Assembly: GCF_001426265.1 (NCBI RefSeq)
Contig: NZ_LMDG01000004.1
Location: 109,324 to 146,948 of the forward strand
Length of the DNA stretch: 37,625 bases
From: Rhizobium sp. Root1220
GTDB lineage: Bacteria; Pseudomonadota; Alphaproteobacteria; Rhizobiales; Rhizobiaceae
Reading direction: 5' to 3'
Shown here: positions 1-8,733 of the stretch, piece by piece
Position numbering within the stretch: position 1 is the first letter of the stretch
How the letters are laid out: each line of letters opens with the position of its first letter
The notes under the pieces: model-generated
The model's database searches: none
What the model was told of the DNA's origin: nothing
The model's input: only the letters and a program-made list of their open reading frames with translations
Translations under genes and position numbers: made by a program

Positions 1-70
1 GTCCCCGGCCTTTGCGACTGCCATCGAGGCCGCAATGGAGCGGCCCGAAACAGCGAAAAGGAATACGACA

Positions 71-325
71 ATGGCTACCATCGGCACCTTCACCTCTAAC
101 CGCGTCGAAAACCCCTCCGACAAGGGCCCGCACTTCCGGATCTACGCAGCCGGAGCCGTCGAACTCGGCGCCGCCTGGCAGAAGCACTCGGAGCAGACGG
201 GCCGCGACTACCTCTCGGTCAAGCTCGATGACCCGAGCTTCCCCGCCCCCATCTACGCAACGCTGACGGAAGTCGAAGGCGAAAAGGAACTCCAGCTGAT
301 CTGGTCCCGCCCGAACCGAGACTGA
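71..325 (+). CDS. DUF736 family protein
   Basis: An 84-aa protein beginning MATIGTFT and containing the stretch [18 protein letters not shown], which I recognise as the DUF736 family, small proteins of unknown function common on alphaproteobacterial plasmids and conjugative elements near tra genes. The ATG at 71 is preferred over an upstream ATG at 35 because family members start at this MATIG motif. Two hairpins follow directly, so it looks monocistronic. It resembles no enzyme and shows no signal peptide or membrane segment. Confident in the family, ignorant of the function. Confidence 0.88.
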   Translation: MATIGTFTSNRVENPSDKGPHFRIYAAGAVELGAAWQKHSEQTGRDYLSVKLDDPSFPAPIYATLTEVEGEKELQLIWSRPNRD

Positions 326-333
326 GGAACCAA

Positions 334-355
334 GCCCCGCCCGAAAGGGCGGGGC
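334..355. other. Strong GC-rich hairpin after the DUF736 gene
   Basis: Perfect 9-bp stem GCCCCGCCC/GGGCGGGGC with a GAAA tetraloop, starting 8 nt after the stop codon. No T-run follows, so it is more likely an mRNA 3'-end stabiliser than a complete intrinsic terminator. Confidence 0.6.
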
Positions 356-376
356 CATATGATCCCCGAAAAACCT

Positions 377-414
377 AAAGCCGGATCAGGCTTCCAGCCT
401 GGCCCGGCTTTTTT
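377..414 (+). terminator. Rho-independent terminator
   Basis: A long stem (AAAGCCGG..CAGGC pairing with GCCTG..CCGGCTTT, one mismatch and one wobble) with loop TTCCA, followed by a run of T ending at 414. It would end the DUF736 transcript. The rest of the 326-641 gap shows no credible gene. Confidence 0.8.
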
Positions 415-641
415 GGTGGCACACGAGAGGGAGGGATAGCTGCTCAGAAACCGGGAGTGTGCCGCTCGCGCATGCCGGCCTCAAGGATGGGCGGTTCCCC
501 CAATTTTCTCCGGCCGCCGATGGCGCCCTCCGCAAATCGGCTCCCCCACTCCCCGGCCCTGCCGGTCGCTTGCGCGATCCCTGACCCCGCCATCCCCTCC
601 CGGCCGCTGTCGTCGTCTTTCACACTCAAGGAGCTCAGACG

Positions 642-809
642 ATGACCTACAACATTGAAATCCAGATCGAGGAACTGCGGGCCGAACTTCGTAACGCGTG
701 CGACGCCGGCGAGCGTCGCCAGATCCAGGCCGAACTGGAAGTCGCCCGGGCGGAGCTTGCGGCCGTCGCCTTGCGGAACGAGATCGTTGATCGGGAGCCT
801 CCTTACTGA
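642..809 (+). CDS. Small charged helical protein, 55 aa
   Basis: ATG at 642 follows a good Shine-Dalgarno AAGGAG at 628-633. The product MTYNIEIQIEELRAELRNAC... is rich in Glu, Arg, Leu and Ala with heptad-like spacing (IEELRAEL, RQIQAELEVARAEL), so it probably forms a short amphipathic helix or coiled coil. There is no membrane segment and no recognised domain. It lies between the DUF736 gene and another small gene in the same direction, a typical arrangement of small accessory genes beside plasmid transfer regions. Function unknown; coding status rests on the ribosome site and coiled-coil character. Confidence 0.6.
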   Translation: MTYNIEIQIEELRAELRNACDAGERRQIQAELEVARAELAAVALRNEIVDREPPY

Positions 810-1066
810 GGAGCAATCGATAGCGCGGCGCCATTGTCGACTGTCGCGGTGCTCCTGTGATCCCATTCATCGACATCAGGGATGGTGCGTCTCGAGCGTC
901 GTGCCGCAACCTGATGCCGTCAGAATTTTCCTTAGCCTTCGGCTTCCTCGCCAGCCAAAATTCAGCCGTCCTCAGGCCTCCGCTTCGCTGCGGTCGTTTC
1001 GATGCAGCACTCCTTCCCGATCAGCATCTCATCCCCGCGATGAAACGCAATCACAGGAGAACCATC

Positions 1067-1240
1067 ATGCAACAGGTCGCAAAATACCTCACCGCCACCG
1101 GCCGCCGCCTGCGCACTCTCGGCAAGGTCATCGGTCACTTCTTGCGCAAAGGAAAGCTCCGTCTGAAGGTCGCGATCAAGATCCCCTTCTTCGTCGACAT
1201 CGAGGTCAACCTCGAGACCGACTGGAACCGGCGCCCGTAA
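1067..1240 (+). CDS. Small basic protein, 57 aa, unknown function
   Basis: ATG at 1067 is preceded by AGGAG at 1055-1059, which is why it is chosen over the ATG at 1040. The product starts MQQVAKYLTATGRRLRTLG, has a very basic N-terminal half (GRRLR, RKGKLRLK) and ends with an alternating hydrophobic/acidic segment (IPFFVDIEVNLETDW). No signal peptide, membrane helix or known domain is recognised. The basic half could bind nucleic acid, but that is only a guess. A perfect hairpin follows 22 nt after the stop. Confidence 0.55.
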   Translation: MQQVAKYLTATGRRLRTLGKVIGHFLRKGKLRLKVAIKIPFFVDIEVNLETDWNRRP

Positions 1241-1261
1241 GGCGCCCGGAAAAGTGGAGCT

Positions 1262-1279
1262 GGCCCGCTCCAGCGGGCC
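1262..1279. terminator. Hairpin between convergent genes
   Basis: Perfect inverted repeat GGCCCGCT-CC-AGCGGGCC between the stop codons of the plus-strand gene ending at 1240 and the minus-strand nuclease gene ending at 1286. Its position fits a bidirectional terminator, but neither side has a T-run. Confidence 0.45.
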
Positions 1280-1285
1280 GGTTCC

Positions 1286-1765
1286 TCAGCACCAGGGTTC
1301 GCGCCGGCCCGACCAGGTCCGCGCCAGACCCTCGGAGACCAGCCGATCGCCGAGGCTTCTTCCGTCTCGGACGAGTACCCGGAGCTTGCGGCCGTAACGA
1401 TCCGTATCACGGCCTGGCCAAGCCTGGAGTTGGAATGGCCCCTCATTGACGAGCTCGATCAGCCGCTCTGTTGCCTTGTTGCCAAGTGCCAGTTCCGACC
1501 CGCATTTCGGCGTGCTGATCTCGGGGGCATCGATATCAGCAACCCTCACCTTCTGACCGTTGATCCAAAGCGTATCACCATCGACAACGCAGTTGTAACG
1601 AGCCCCAGATGCACATTTGGGATAGCTCAAGGTTTGTGCGGATTGCGCGGCTTCACCGTACGAAACAGGGGAGATGGCCCCTAGCAGAACAGCGGCGGAT
1701 ATGACGCCTGTCAGAATTGATTTCAGCGGATTGCTCCAAGCTCGATGCGGGTAGATGGAGCGCAT
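1286..1765 (-). CDS. Thermonuclease (SNase) family protein, secreted
   Basis: A 159-aa staphylococcal-nuclease-like protein. Residues ~13-40 form a signal peptide (NPLKSILTGVISAAVLLGAISPVSYGEA), so the product should act in the periplasm or outside. The nuclease core shows the family hallmarks VVDGDTLWINGQKVRVADIDAPE (catalytic Asp/Arg/Glu region), then GRDTDRYGRKLRVLV and a C-terminal LVSEGLARTW. The fold hydrolyses DNA or RNA phosphodiesters in a Ca2+-dependent way. It is last in a minus-strand run after traCDG; its start overlaps the WGR gene by 43 nt, implying co-transcription and translational coupling. A nuclease travelling with conjugation genes is known on other plasmids, but its role here is inference. 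Confidence 0.88.
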   Translation of the reverse strand: MRSIYPHRAWSNPLKSILTGVISAAVLLGAISPVSYGEAAQSAQTLSYPKCASGARYNCVVDGDTLWINGQKVRVADIDAPEISTPKCGSELALGNKATERLIELVNEGPFQLQAWPGRDTDRYGRKLRVLVRDGRSLGDRLVSEGLARTWSGRREPWC

Positions 1766-2031
1766 CTATCGGATTCGCCTGAGATCGCGGGCCTCGTTCG
1801 GTAGCCTCGCGCCCTCTTCTGTCGGGTCAGTTCAAGGAAGAGGGATACCGCATCTTTCTCCCGATCGAAGTGGTGGATCAATGTCTGGCCCTTGCTGCCG
1901 ATCCGTCCCCATCGTCGCGTCAGGCAAAGTTCACCAAACAGATTGCTGTCGATCGACATCGCATAGTAGCGAGCCATATTCTTGGCGCGGTCAGTGCGTT
2001 CGACGTAGAGCTGGTAGGGCTGAGCGATCAT
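1723..2031 (-). CDS. WGR domain protein
   Basis: A 102-aa protein starting MIAQPYQLYVERTDRAKNMA. The motif LTRRWGRIGSKGQ, followed by HHFDREKDAVSLFLEL and KRARGY, is a WGR domain filling nearly the whole chain. WGR domains bind DNA ends in PARPs and occur alone in many bacterial proteins, usually on plasmids or next to nucleases. The ATG at 2031 is chosen because the domain begins right there; a much longer reading from 2235 adds only low-complexity Arg-rich sequence. It sits between the 76-aa gene and the thermonuclease and overlaps the latter. A role in DNA-end binding during transfer is plausible but inferred. Confidence 0.85.
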   Translation of the reverse strand: MIAQPYQLYVERTDRAKNMARYYAMSIDSNLFGELCLTRRWGRIGSKGQTLIHHFDREKDAVSLFLELTRQKRARGYRTRPAISGESDRCAPSTRIELGAIR

Positions 2032-2207
2032 GACTGAGAATCGCGCGTGCGAAGTCCTCGGTCCAACGACAAATATGAATCGGTTTGGCGTGATCGATTC
2101 AATCTGGTGAAGCGTTCGAAATGTCAGGTCTTGGGCGATCCGCCTTCGGCGTACGGCTCTATTCGCCACGGCGAACGAAGCCCGCAAACGGTCTCCGCCC
2201 ATTCGGG

Positions 2208-2438
2208 TCACGATCCTCTCGCTGCGCGGAGGCATTGATCAGTATCCGAGATAGCCCAGGATATCCGCGCGCCATAATATTCCCCCTCCTCGTCGGCATG
2301 CGCGATGACCTCGCCGGTAGCTTCGTCAAACAATGCCCTGTCATCTTCACGGACGGTGGCCGTGACTTTGTGGATCCGGCATACCTCGATCGCGTCTTCA
2401 GTTGTAACCTGCGCCTCACACGCTTCCCAATATCGCAT
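2208..2438 (-). CDS. Small acidic protein downstream of traG, 76 aa
   Basis: ATG at 2438 sits 7 nt after a strong GGGAGGA ribosome site, while earlier in-frame starts run into traG; this decides the start. The protein (MRYWEACEAQVTTEDAIEVC...) is acidic, with a central ALFDEATGEVIAHADEEGEYYGARISWAI stretch that looks like a small beta-rich fold. I recognise no family. The start lies 20 nt downstream of the traG stop on the same strand, so it probably belongs to the traCDG transcript and may have an accessory transfer or establishment role. Confidence 0.65.
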   Translation of the reverse strand: MRYWEACEAQVTTEDAIEVCRIHKVTATVREDDRALFDEATGEVIAHADEEGEYYGARISWAISDTDQCLRAARGS

Positions 2439-2457
2439 TTGATCGATCCTCCCGCTT

Positions 2458-4407
2458 CTAGTTCGGTTCAGGCGAAGCCGGAACTTCAGCACCCTCACCA
2501 CGCTGTTGAAACCTGTTTTGCCCGACGCAAGAGGTCATATCCGGCCGACGAAACCAGATCGCGCGGCCGCATCGCAATGGCGCATTGCCCGCCGTGAAGA
2601 CGATCTGCTCGTCGGCGCGCATGCGCAGGACTTCATGCGGCTGGATGAGCTGCCTCGAGGCAAGCTGTTTCGAACGTGTCCGAGACGATCCGCGCGATTG
2701 AAAACTGCGGCTGACCTGGTCGATTTCGACCGTCGTCGTGCCGCATCGACGCGAGATATAGTCGGCGGTTTCCGGGTCGTTGATGGCGGCAAAAGAGATC
2801 CAGCTGGCGCTCTCGAACCATTTGCTGGACGCATCACGTCCGCCATAGGTTTCCCGCAGCTGGCCGATTGACTGGTAGATCATCGTCAGCGTGATGCCAT
2901 ATTTTCGTCCGGCATCACGCGCCGTCTCCAGCACCCGCATGTAGCCAAGTCTTGCGACCTCGTCGAGGAGAAACAGTGCACGGCCTTTGATCGCTCCATC
3001 CCGATTGTAGATTGCGTTGAGGAAGGAGCCGATGATGACGCGCGCGAGGCCGGAATGCGTCTCCAATGTCTTGAGGTCGATGTTGATGAAGACGTCGGTC
3101 TCGCCGTCGGCCAGCGCTTCGGTGGAGAAGCTCGAGCCCGACACCAGGGCGCCGTAGTTCGCATAGCTTAGCCAATGCGTTTCCTTGATCGCATTGGCGT
3201 AGACGCCGGAGAATGTCTCCGGCGTCATGTTGACGAAGGCGGCGACATTCTCCTTCACGAAGGCGGACGCGGAGTTGTCGTAGATCTCCTGCAGGCGCGC
3301 GCGAAGCTTTGGCTCTGGCTCCGACAGGTTCGCGCGAACCTGCCTTAAAGTCTGGTGTTTAGCGTCCGTGTGGCCGGAGAGGCAAACGTCGGCGATCATC
3401 GCGGTCAGTAGCTGTAGACCGGATGAACGAAAAAAGTCATCGCGGACGCCGGTCGCACGACCGCTATCGCTCATGATCCATGATGCGACGGCCGCGATGT
3501 CCTCTTCTTTGGTGGCGCCATGACGACCGATCCAGTCGAGGGCGTTGAAGCCAGAACCAGCGTTCTTCGGGTCGAGGACGATGACGTGCCGGCGCGCTTT
3601 GCGCCGGTGCTCCACCACCATCGGCGCCACCTCATTGGACGGATCAAGCACGATGAGCGAGCCGCCCCATTTGAGAGCGGTCGGGACTGTCACCGACGTC
3701 GTCTTGAAACCACCCGAACCGGCGAAGACGATCCCGTGCGACGAGCCGAACGAGCCGTCGAAACACAAGAGCGGCGCGGAGCCACCCTTGCCCCAGGTCG
3801 TCGGCTCGCCCGGTCGAAACGACGTCGCCGCCGGATCGTCCCGGTCGACACGATAACGCTCGCCGATGACGATACCGCCCGTACGGGCAAAGAGCTTCTC
3901 CGCCTCCTGCATCGTCATCCAGTCTGCCTCGCCGTGCAAGGCGCGCTTGCCACGAATGCGTCGCGGCTCGCTTCGTGTAAACGCGGCATTGCCCATTCTC
4001 GCAACACGCAGCGCGAAGAGTGTCACGAGCAGTGCTGCGCCCGCTCCTGCGATGGTCGAAGGATCGGCATAGGACAGAAGCGTCCTTCCCGCGGGGACCT
4101 GCCCGGCAAACGCCAGCAGGCGCGATCCCTCCCTGATCGCTGCGACGACGATCACGCCGAGGCCGCCTGCTGAGACGCTCCAACCGGCCGCCTTGACGTT
4201 GATCGACCCCCTCGTTCCGAACAGAAACATCATCCCGCAGGCGCCAGCGAGCGCATAGGGCAATGCCAGCCCAATCCGCCCGAGCATCAGCTTTGCCTGC
4301 TCGGTCGTTCCGAACGCGGCGAGCCACCGTTCGATGCCGGGGAAGATCAAACAAACGGCGATCATGGCAACGGCCAAAATGGCAACAAGGATCTTCCTAG
4401 GCGTCAT
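2458..4407 (-). CDS. traG: TraG, type IV secretion coupling protein (VirD4 family)
   Basis: A 649-aa coupling ATPase that docks the TraA relaxosome to the Trb channel at the inner membrane. The N-terminus carries several membrane helices within residues ~1-135 ([37 protein letters not shown], others). Walker [10 protein letters not shown] lies at ~230-238 and Walker [12 protein letters not shown] with Asp-Glu at ~482-483; [18 protein letters not shown] is the usual VirD4 motif after it. The ATG at 4407 overlaps the end of traD by 11 nt and gives the family N-terminus [11 protein letters not shown]; an in-frame GTG at 4434 is a less likely start. Length matches Ti-type TraG. Confidence 0.96.
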   Translation of the reverse strand: MTPRKILVAILAVAMIAVCLIFPGIERWLAAFGTTEQAKLMLGRIGLALPYALAGACGMMFLFGTRGSINVKAAGWSVSAGGLGVIVVAAIREGSRLLAFAGQVPAGRTLLSYADPSTIAGAGAALLVTLFALRVARMGNAAFTRSEPRRIRGKRALHGEADWMTMQEAEKLFARTGGIVIGERYRVDRDDPAATSFRPGEPTTWGKGGSAPLLCFDGSFGSSHGIVFAGSGGFKTTSVTVPTALKWGGSLIVLDPSNEVAPMVVEHRRKARRHVIVLDPKNAGSGFNALDWIGRHGATKEEDIAAVASWIMSDSGRATGVRDDFFRSSGLQLLTAMIADVCLSGHTDAKHQTLRQVRANLSEPEPKLRARLQEIYDNSASAFVKENVAAFVNMTPETFSGVYANAIKETHWLSYANYGALVSGSSFSTEALADGETDVFINIDLKTLETHSGLARVIIGSFLNAIYNRDGAIKGRALFLLDEVARLGYMRVLETARDAGRKYGITLTMIYQSIGQLRETYGGRDASSKWFESASWISFAAINDPETADYISRRCGTTTVEIDQVSRSFQSRGSSRTRSKQLASRQLIQPHEVLRMRADEQIVFTAGNAPLRCGRAIWFRRPDMTSCVGQNRFQQRGEGAEVPASPEPN

Positions 4408-4609
4408 CGGCAAATGCCCTCGCTCCGAGTTCACTCAGGCGGGTTCGCTCCGCCTCGTCAGACTTCATCCGAGCGCTGGCATCGATTAGAAGCCCGAGCA
4501 GCAGCGCACGTTTCTCGTAGCGCAAGCCCGCCTTGACGATCAGGCCGCCGAGCTCGATCTTCTCCCGCGCGTCCTTCTTGCGGGCTTCAGTCGCTGTCAT
4601 CTTTTGCAT
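4397..4609 (-). CDS. traD: TraD, relaxosome accessory protein
   Basis: A 70-aa protein ([20 protein letters not shown]...) with the [21 protein letters not shown] core characteristic of the Ti/Sym-plasmid TraD family, ending FADDA. TraD works with TraC and TraA at oriT. It lies 4 nt after traC and overlaps traG by 11 nt, so the three genes are one operon reading away from oriT. The start could be the ATG at 4609 (used here) or 4600. Size matches the family (about 71 aa). Confidence 0.93.
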   Translation of the reverse strand: MQKMTATEARKKDAREKIELGGLIVKAGLRYEKRALLLGLLIDASARMKSDEAERTRLSELGARAFADDA

Positions 4610-4613
4610 CCGC

Positions 4614-4886
4614 TCAAGTCTCCGCAGATTGGCCCGCAGCCTCGCCAGCGCCGTTCGGCGGCGTGGTGGCAGGCTTGCGTCCCTGGGCGAGTTTCGTTCC
4701 TGCGCGAAACCGGCCGGCGACCTCCTCGAATGCCGATAGAAGATTAGCCTCTTCGATCTCGATCTCCCCGATCCCCGCACGTAACGCAATGCGCCCGATG
4801 CGCTCGGCATCACGGGTTTCTGCCTGCTTGAGTTGCTCCTGCAAGCGAGCAATCTCTTCGCGGATTTTGGCGGTTGGCTTCTTCAT
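4614..4886 (-). CDS. traC: TraC, relaxosome accessory protein
   Basis: A 90-aa protein starting [21 protein letters not shown], with an N-terminal coiled coil then [22 protein letters not shown] and a Pro/Gly/Ala-rich tail, the pattern of rhizobial TraC. It assists the TraA relaxase in recognising oriT. The ATG at 4886 has AGGAAG about 8 nt upstream and gives the family length. It is the first gene of traCDG, divergent from traA; the tra-box-like palindrome at 4956-4973 is placed to control it. Confidence 0.93.
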   Translation of the reverse strand: MKKPTAKIREEIARLQEQLKQAETRDAERIGRIALRAGIGEIEIEEANLLSAFEEVAGRFRAGTKLAQGRKPATTPPNGAGEAAGQSAET

Positions 4887-4955
4887 GGGCGTCGCTTCCT
4901 CGTGGCTTTCAGTCCGATGAAACCGAACCTTGCCCCGAATTTTCTCCCGATGGGA

Positions 4956-4973
4956 AGGTGCAACGTTGCACCT
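4956..4973. promoter_or_regulatory. tra-box-like 18-bp palindrome (putative TraR site I)
   Basis: AGGTGCAACGTTGCACCT is a perfect 18-bp dyad with the GTGCA-N8-TGCAC spacing of the Ti tra box (consensus recalled as ATGTGCAGATCTGCACAT). Its centre lies 79 nt upstream of the traC ATG; a site at -42 relative to transcription would leave a leader of about 36 nt. It is 187 nt upstream of traA, with oriT between. It shares GTGCAA and TTGCACCT with the palindrome at 26720-26737. Confidence 0.82.
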
Positions 4974-5025
4974 CGCCAAAGCGCCAGCTTTCGGCGAATG
5001 ATCCCGCCGTTCCGAAGGAGCGGAT

Positions 5026-5060
5026 CCGAAGGGCGCAATTATACGTCGCTGGCGCGACGC
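5026..5060. other. oriT core with predicted nick region
   Basis: On the minus strand the stretch contains ATAATTGCGCCCTTCGG, matching the Ti/RSF1010-type nick-region core (TGCGCCCT). Next to it on the plus strand is the inverted repeat CGTCGC (5044-5049) / GCGACG (5054-5059) with a TGGC spacer. This lies between divergent traC and traA, the known place of oriT in Ti plasmids. The exact nick position is not proven; it is expected next to the TTGCGCCC motif. TraA with TraC and TraD would act here. Confidence 0.88.
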
Positions 5061-5151
5061 TTTGTTTTTTGGCCCTGCCAATGGCCTGAGACGGCCTTCC
5101 GCTCCCGACGAACAGTTTGATTTCGTTCGATCTTAGGAGCTCGTACTCGTC

Positions 5152-8100
5152 GTGGCGGTCCCGCATTTCTCAGTCAGCATCGTTGCCCGCGGCTCCGGCC
5201 GCAGCGCCGTGCTGTCGGCGGCCTACCGGCATTGCGCCAAGATGGAGTTCGAGCGGGAAGCCAGGACGATCGACTACAGCCGCAAGCAAGGGCTGCTGCA
5301 TGAGGAGATCGTCATTCCCGAGGACGCACCGGAATGGCTGCGGGAGATGATTGCCGATTGCTCGGTCTCCAGCGCCTCGGAAGCCTTCTGGAACAAGGTC
5401 GAGGCCTTTGAGAAACGGAGCGATGCGCAGCTCGCCAAGGATGTGACCATTGCCCTGCCGATCGAGCTGACCGCCGATCAGAATATCGCGATGGTTCGCG
5501 ATTTTATCGAGCAGCACATCACCGCCAAAGGCATCGTCGCCGATTGGGTGTTTCACGATGCTCCCGGCAATCCGCATATCCACCTGATGACCACTTTGCG
5601 GCCGCTGACCGAGGACGGGTTCGGCGCCAAGAAGGTCGCGGTCTTGGGCGCTGACGGCAATCCTGTTCGTAACGATGCGGGCAAGATCGTCTACGAGCTT
5701 TGGGCCGGCGGAGCCGAGAACTTCAACGCGTTCCGCGACGGATGGTTTACGATCCAGAACCAGCATCTGGCGCTGGCGGGTCTCGATATCCGTGTGGATG
5801 GCCGCTCCTTCGAGAAGCAAGGGATCGAGTTGACACCGACAATTCATCTCGGCGTCGGGACGAAGGCGATCGAACGGAAAGGCGACGCTGCGGAGGAGAA
5901 GGTCTCACTCGAGCGGCTGGAGCTGCAGGAAGAACGCCGCGCCGAGAATGCACGGCGTATCCAGCGCAATCCGGAGATCGTGCTGGACCTCATCACCCGC
6001 GAAAAGAGCGTCTTCGAGGAACGCGATATCGCCAAGGTCCTCTACCGCTATATCGACGATGCTGCGCTCTTCCAGAACCTGATGGCGCGGATCCTGCAGA
6101 GCCCGCAGACGCTGCGGCTTGACCGTGAGCGCATGGATTTCGCCACCGGCGTCAGGGCAGCGGCAAAATACACGACGCGGGAGCTGATCCGCCTTGAAGC
6201 GCAGATGGCCAATCAGGCGATCTGGTTGTCGCAGCGATCCTCTCACGCCGTCAAGTCGGCGGCCCTGAATGGTGTCTTCTCTCATCATGACCGCCTGTCG
6301 GACGAGCAGAAGAATGCGATCGATCATGTCACTGGTCCGGAGCGGATCGCCGCCGTGATCGGGCGCGCCGGCGCTGGCAAGACGACGATGATGAAGGCGG
6401 CGCGCGAAGCCTGGGAGACGGCCGGCTATAGGGTGGTCGGCGGCGCGCTTGCGAGCAAGGCTGCAGAAGGACTTGAGAAGGAAGCCGGTATCGCCTCCCG
6501 TACGCTATCGGCCTGGGAGCTCCGATGGGATCAGCAGCGAGACCGACTTGATGACAAGACCGTCTTCGTCCTCGACGAGGCCGGCATGGTCTCGTCCCGG
6601 CAGATGGCACGCTTTGTCGAAGCGGTCACGGCATCAGGTGCGAAGCTCGTCCTGGTCGGCGATCCCGAGCAGCTTCAGCCGATCGAAGCTGGTGCTGCCT
6701 TCCGCGCCATTTCCGAGCGGATCGGCTATGCAGAACTCGGGACGATCTACCGCCAGCGCGAACAATGGATGCGCGATGCTTCCCTTGATCTCGCGCGTGG
6801 GAACGTCTCGGCTGCACTCGACGCTTACGTACAGCGGGATATGGTGCGGACCGGTTGGACAAGGGGCGATGCGATCACGTCCTTGATCGCCGATTGGGAC
6901 CGCGAATACGATCCGGCCAAGGTGACCCTGATCTTGGCCCATCGCCGTGTCGATGTGCGGCTATTGAACGAGATGGCGCGCGGCAAGCTGTTAGAACGAG
7001 GTGTGATCGAGGCCGGTCATGCGTTCAAGACGGAAGACGGGACGAGGCATTTTGCGGCTGGCGATCAGATCGTCTTCCTGAAGAATGAGGGATCACTCGG
7101 CGTCAAGAACGGCATGCTGGCGCGGGTCATCGAGGCGCAGCCTAGGCGCATCGTGGCCGAGACCGGCACCGGCGAAGGCCGGCGTCAGGTCGTAGTCGAA
7201 CAACGTTTTTACACCAATGTCGATCACGGCTATGCCACCACGGTCCACAAGAGCCAGGGTGCCACCGTCGACCGCGTCAAGGTGCTGGCGTCGAGCACGC
7301 TGGACCGGCATCTCTCCTATGTCGCCATGACCCGTCACCGCGAGACGGCGGAGCTCTATGTCGGGCTGGAAGAGTTCGCGCAACGGCGCGGCGGCGTGCT
7401 GATCGCCCATGGCGAAGCGCCCTACGAACACAAGCCCGGCATCCGAGACAGCTACTACGTGACGCTTGGCTATGCCGATGGCCAGGAGCGCACCGTCTGG
7501 GGCGTCGATCTCGCGCGGGCGATGGATGAATCGAAAGCCGAGATCGGTGATCGCATTGGCTTGAAACACGTCGGATCGCAGCGCGTCACGCTTCCCGACG
7601 GCAAGGAGGTCGATCGGAATTCCTGGAAGGTCGTGCCGATCGAGGAGTTGGCGATGGCTCGGCTCCATGAGCGGCTTTCGCGTTCCGGATCGAAGGAGAC
7701 GACGCTCGATTACCAGGACGCCTCGCACTATCGCGCGGCGCTGCGATTTGCCGAGGCACGTGGCCTCCATCTCATAAACGTCGCCCGCACGATCGCGCAC
7801 GATCAGATCCAATGGACCGTCCGCCAATCGTCAAAACTCGCCGAGCTGGGCGCACGCCTTGCCGCCATTGCGACAAGGCTCGGCCTTGGCGGAACGAAGT
7901 CGACCGCATCGACAACATCTGCAATCAAGGAGGTAAAACCCATGGTCTCAGGTACGACGACCTTCCCCAGATCGATCGCTCAGGCGGTCGAAGACAGGCT
8001 CTCGGCCGACCCCGGCCTGAAGGACCGCTGGCAGGAGGTTTCCGCTCGCTTCCATTACGTCTTTGCGGATCCGCAGGCAGCCTTCAAGGCGGTCAATGTC

Positions 8101-8733
8101 GACGCCATGCTGACGAATGAGACGGTAGCAGCAACGACGCTTATGCGGATTGCGGAGCGGCCGGAAAGCTTCGGCGCGCTGAAGGGCAAGACCGGTCTGT
8201 TTGCCGGCAGCACCGAGAAGCAGGCGCGCGATACAGCAATCCTCAACGCGCCAGCCCTTGCCCGCGATCTGCAGGGCTTCATCGCGCAACGCGCGGAGGC
8301 TACCAGCCGCTATGAGGACGAGGAGCGCGCGGTCCGCACCAAGCTCTCGCTCGACATCCCTGCCCTCTCCGCATCGGCAAAGCAGGTGCTCGAGCGCGTG
8401 CGCGATGCGATCGATCGAAACGATATCCCTGCCGGTCTCGAGTTTGCCCTCGCGGACAAGATGGTGAAGGCCGAGCTCGAAGGTTTCGCCAAGACTGTGT
8501 CGGAGCGCTTCGGAGAGAGAACCTTCCTGACACTCGCGGCAAAGACTGCGGACGGCAAGGCGTTCGAGGTAGCATCCGCGGGTATGCAGCCGGCCCAGAA
8601 GAACGAACTACGTTCCGCCTGGGACACGATCCGCACCGTTCAGCAACTGGCTGCGCATGAACGGACAGCGGTGGCGCTCAAGCAGGCGGAAACCATGCGC
8701 CAAACCCAGACGAAAGGGTTGTCGCTGAAATGA
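5152..8733 (+). CDS. traA: TraA, conjugative relaxase-helicase (MobQ type)
   Basis: An 1193-aa relaxase that nicks oriT and unwinds the transferred strand. N-terminal MobA/MobL relaxase: MAVPHFSVSIVARGSGRSAV..AAYR with candidate catalytic Tyr25, and the histidine motif NPHIHLMTT at ~140-148. A RecD/TrwC-like helicase follows: Walker A GRAGAGKTT at ~404, Walker B VFVLDEAGM at ~472, VGDPEQLQPI, and the late motifs TTVHKSQGATVD and YVAMTRHR. The C-terminal ~250 residues (from ~930) have the position and character of the BID-like secretion domain known in rhizobial TraA, ending in a polar tail. Start is GTG at 5152 with AGGAG at 5135-5139. It overlaps traF by four bases (ATGA). It is somewhat longer than Ti TraA (about 1100 aa). 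Confidence 0.96.
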   Translation: MAVPHFSVSIVARGSGRSAVLSAAYRHCAKMEFEREARTIDYSRKQGLLHEEIVIPEDAPEWLREMIADCSVSSASEAFWNKVEAFEKRSDAQLAKDVTIALPIELTADQNIAMVRDFIEQHITAKGIVADWVFHDAPGNPHIHLMTTLRPLTEDGFGAKKVAVLGADGNPVRNDAGKIVYELWAGGAENFNAFRDGWFTIQNQHLALAGLDIRVDGRSFEKQGIELTPTIHLGVGTKAIERKGDAAEEKVSLERLELQEERRAENARRIQRNPEIVLDLITREKSVFEERDIAKVLYRYIDDAALFQNLMARILQSPQTLRLDRERMDFATGVRAAAKYTTRELIRLEAQMANQAIWLSQRSSHAVKSAALNGVFSHHDRLSDEQKNAIDHVTGPERIAAVIGRAGAGKTTMMKAAREAWETAGYRVVGGALASKAAEGLEKEAGIASRTLSAWELRWDQQRDRLDDKTVFVLDEAGMVSSRQMARFVEAVTASGAKLVLVGDPEQLQPIEAGAAFRAISERIGYAELGTIYRQREQWMRDASLDLARGNVSAALDAYVQRDMVRTGWTRGDAITSLIADWDREYDPAKVTLILAHRRVDVRLLNEMARGKLLERGVIEAGHAFKTEDGTRHFAAGDQIVFLKNEGSLGVKNGMLARVIEAQPRRIVAETGTGEGRRQVVVEQRFYTNVDHGYATTVHKSQGATVDRVKVLASSTLDRHLSYVAMTRHRETAELYVGLEEFAQRRGGVLIAHGEAPYEHKPGIRDSYYVTLGYADGQERTVWGVDLARAMDESKAEIGDRIGLKHVGSQRVTLPDGKEVDRNSWKVVPIEELAMARLHERLSRSGSKETTLDYQDASHYRAALRFAEARGLHLINVARTIAHDQIQWTVRQSSKLAELGARLAAIATRLGLGGTKSTASTTSAIKEVKPMVSGTTTFPRSIAQAVEDRLSADPGLKDRWQEVSARFHYVFADPQAAFKAVNVDAMLTNETVAATTLMRIAERPESFGALKGKTGLFAGSTEKQARDTAILNAPALARDLQGFIAQRAEATSRYEDEERAVRTKLSLDIPALSASAKQVLERVRDAIDRNDIPAGLEFALADKMVKAELEGFAKTVSERFGERTFLTLAAKTADGKAFEVASAGMQPAQKNELRSAWDTIRTVQQLAAHERTAVALKQAETMRQTQTKGLSLK

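Noticed and set aside
444..909. Long open frames on the minus strand and other plus frames at 0.4-0.9 kb
   Set aside because: They run through the small plus-strand gene with a good ribosome site, are Arg/Pro/Gly-rich as expected of GC-rich shadow frames, and show no domains.
7093..7827. A 244-codon minus-strand open frame inside traA
   Set aside because: It is a shadow of the conserved TraA reading frame, without ribosome site or recognisable protein features.
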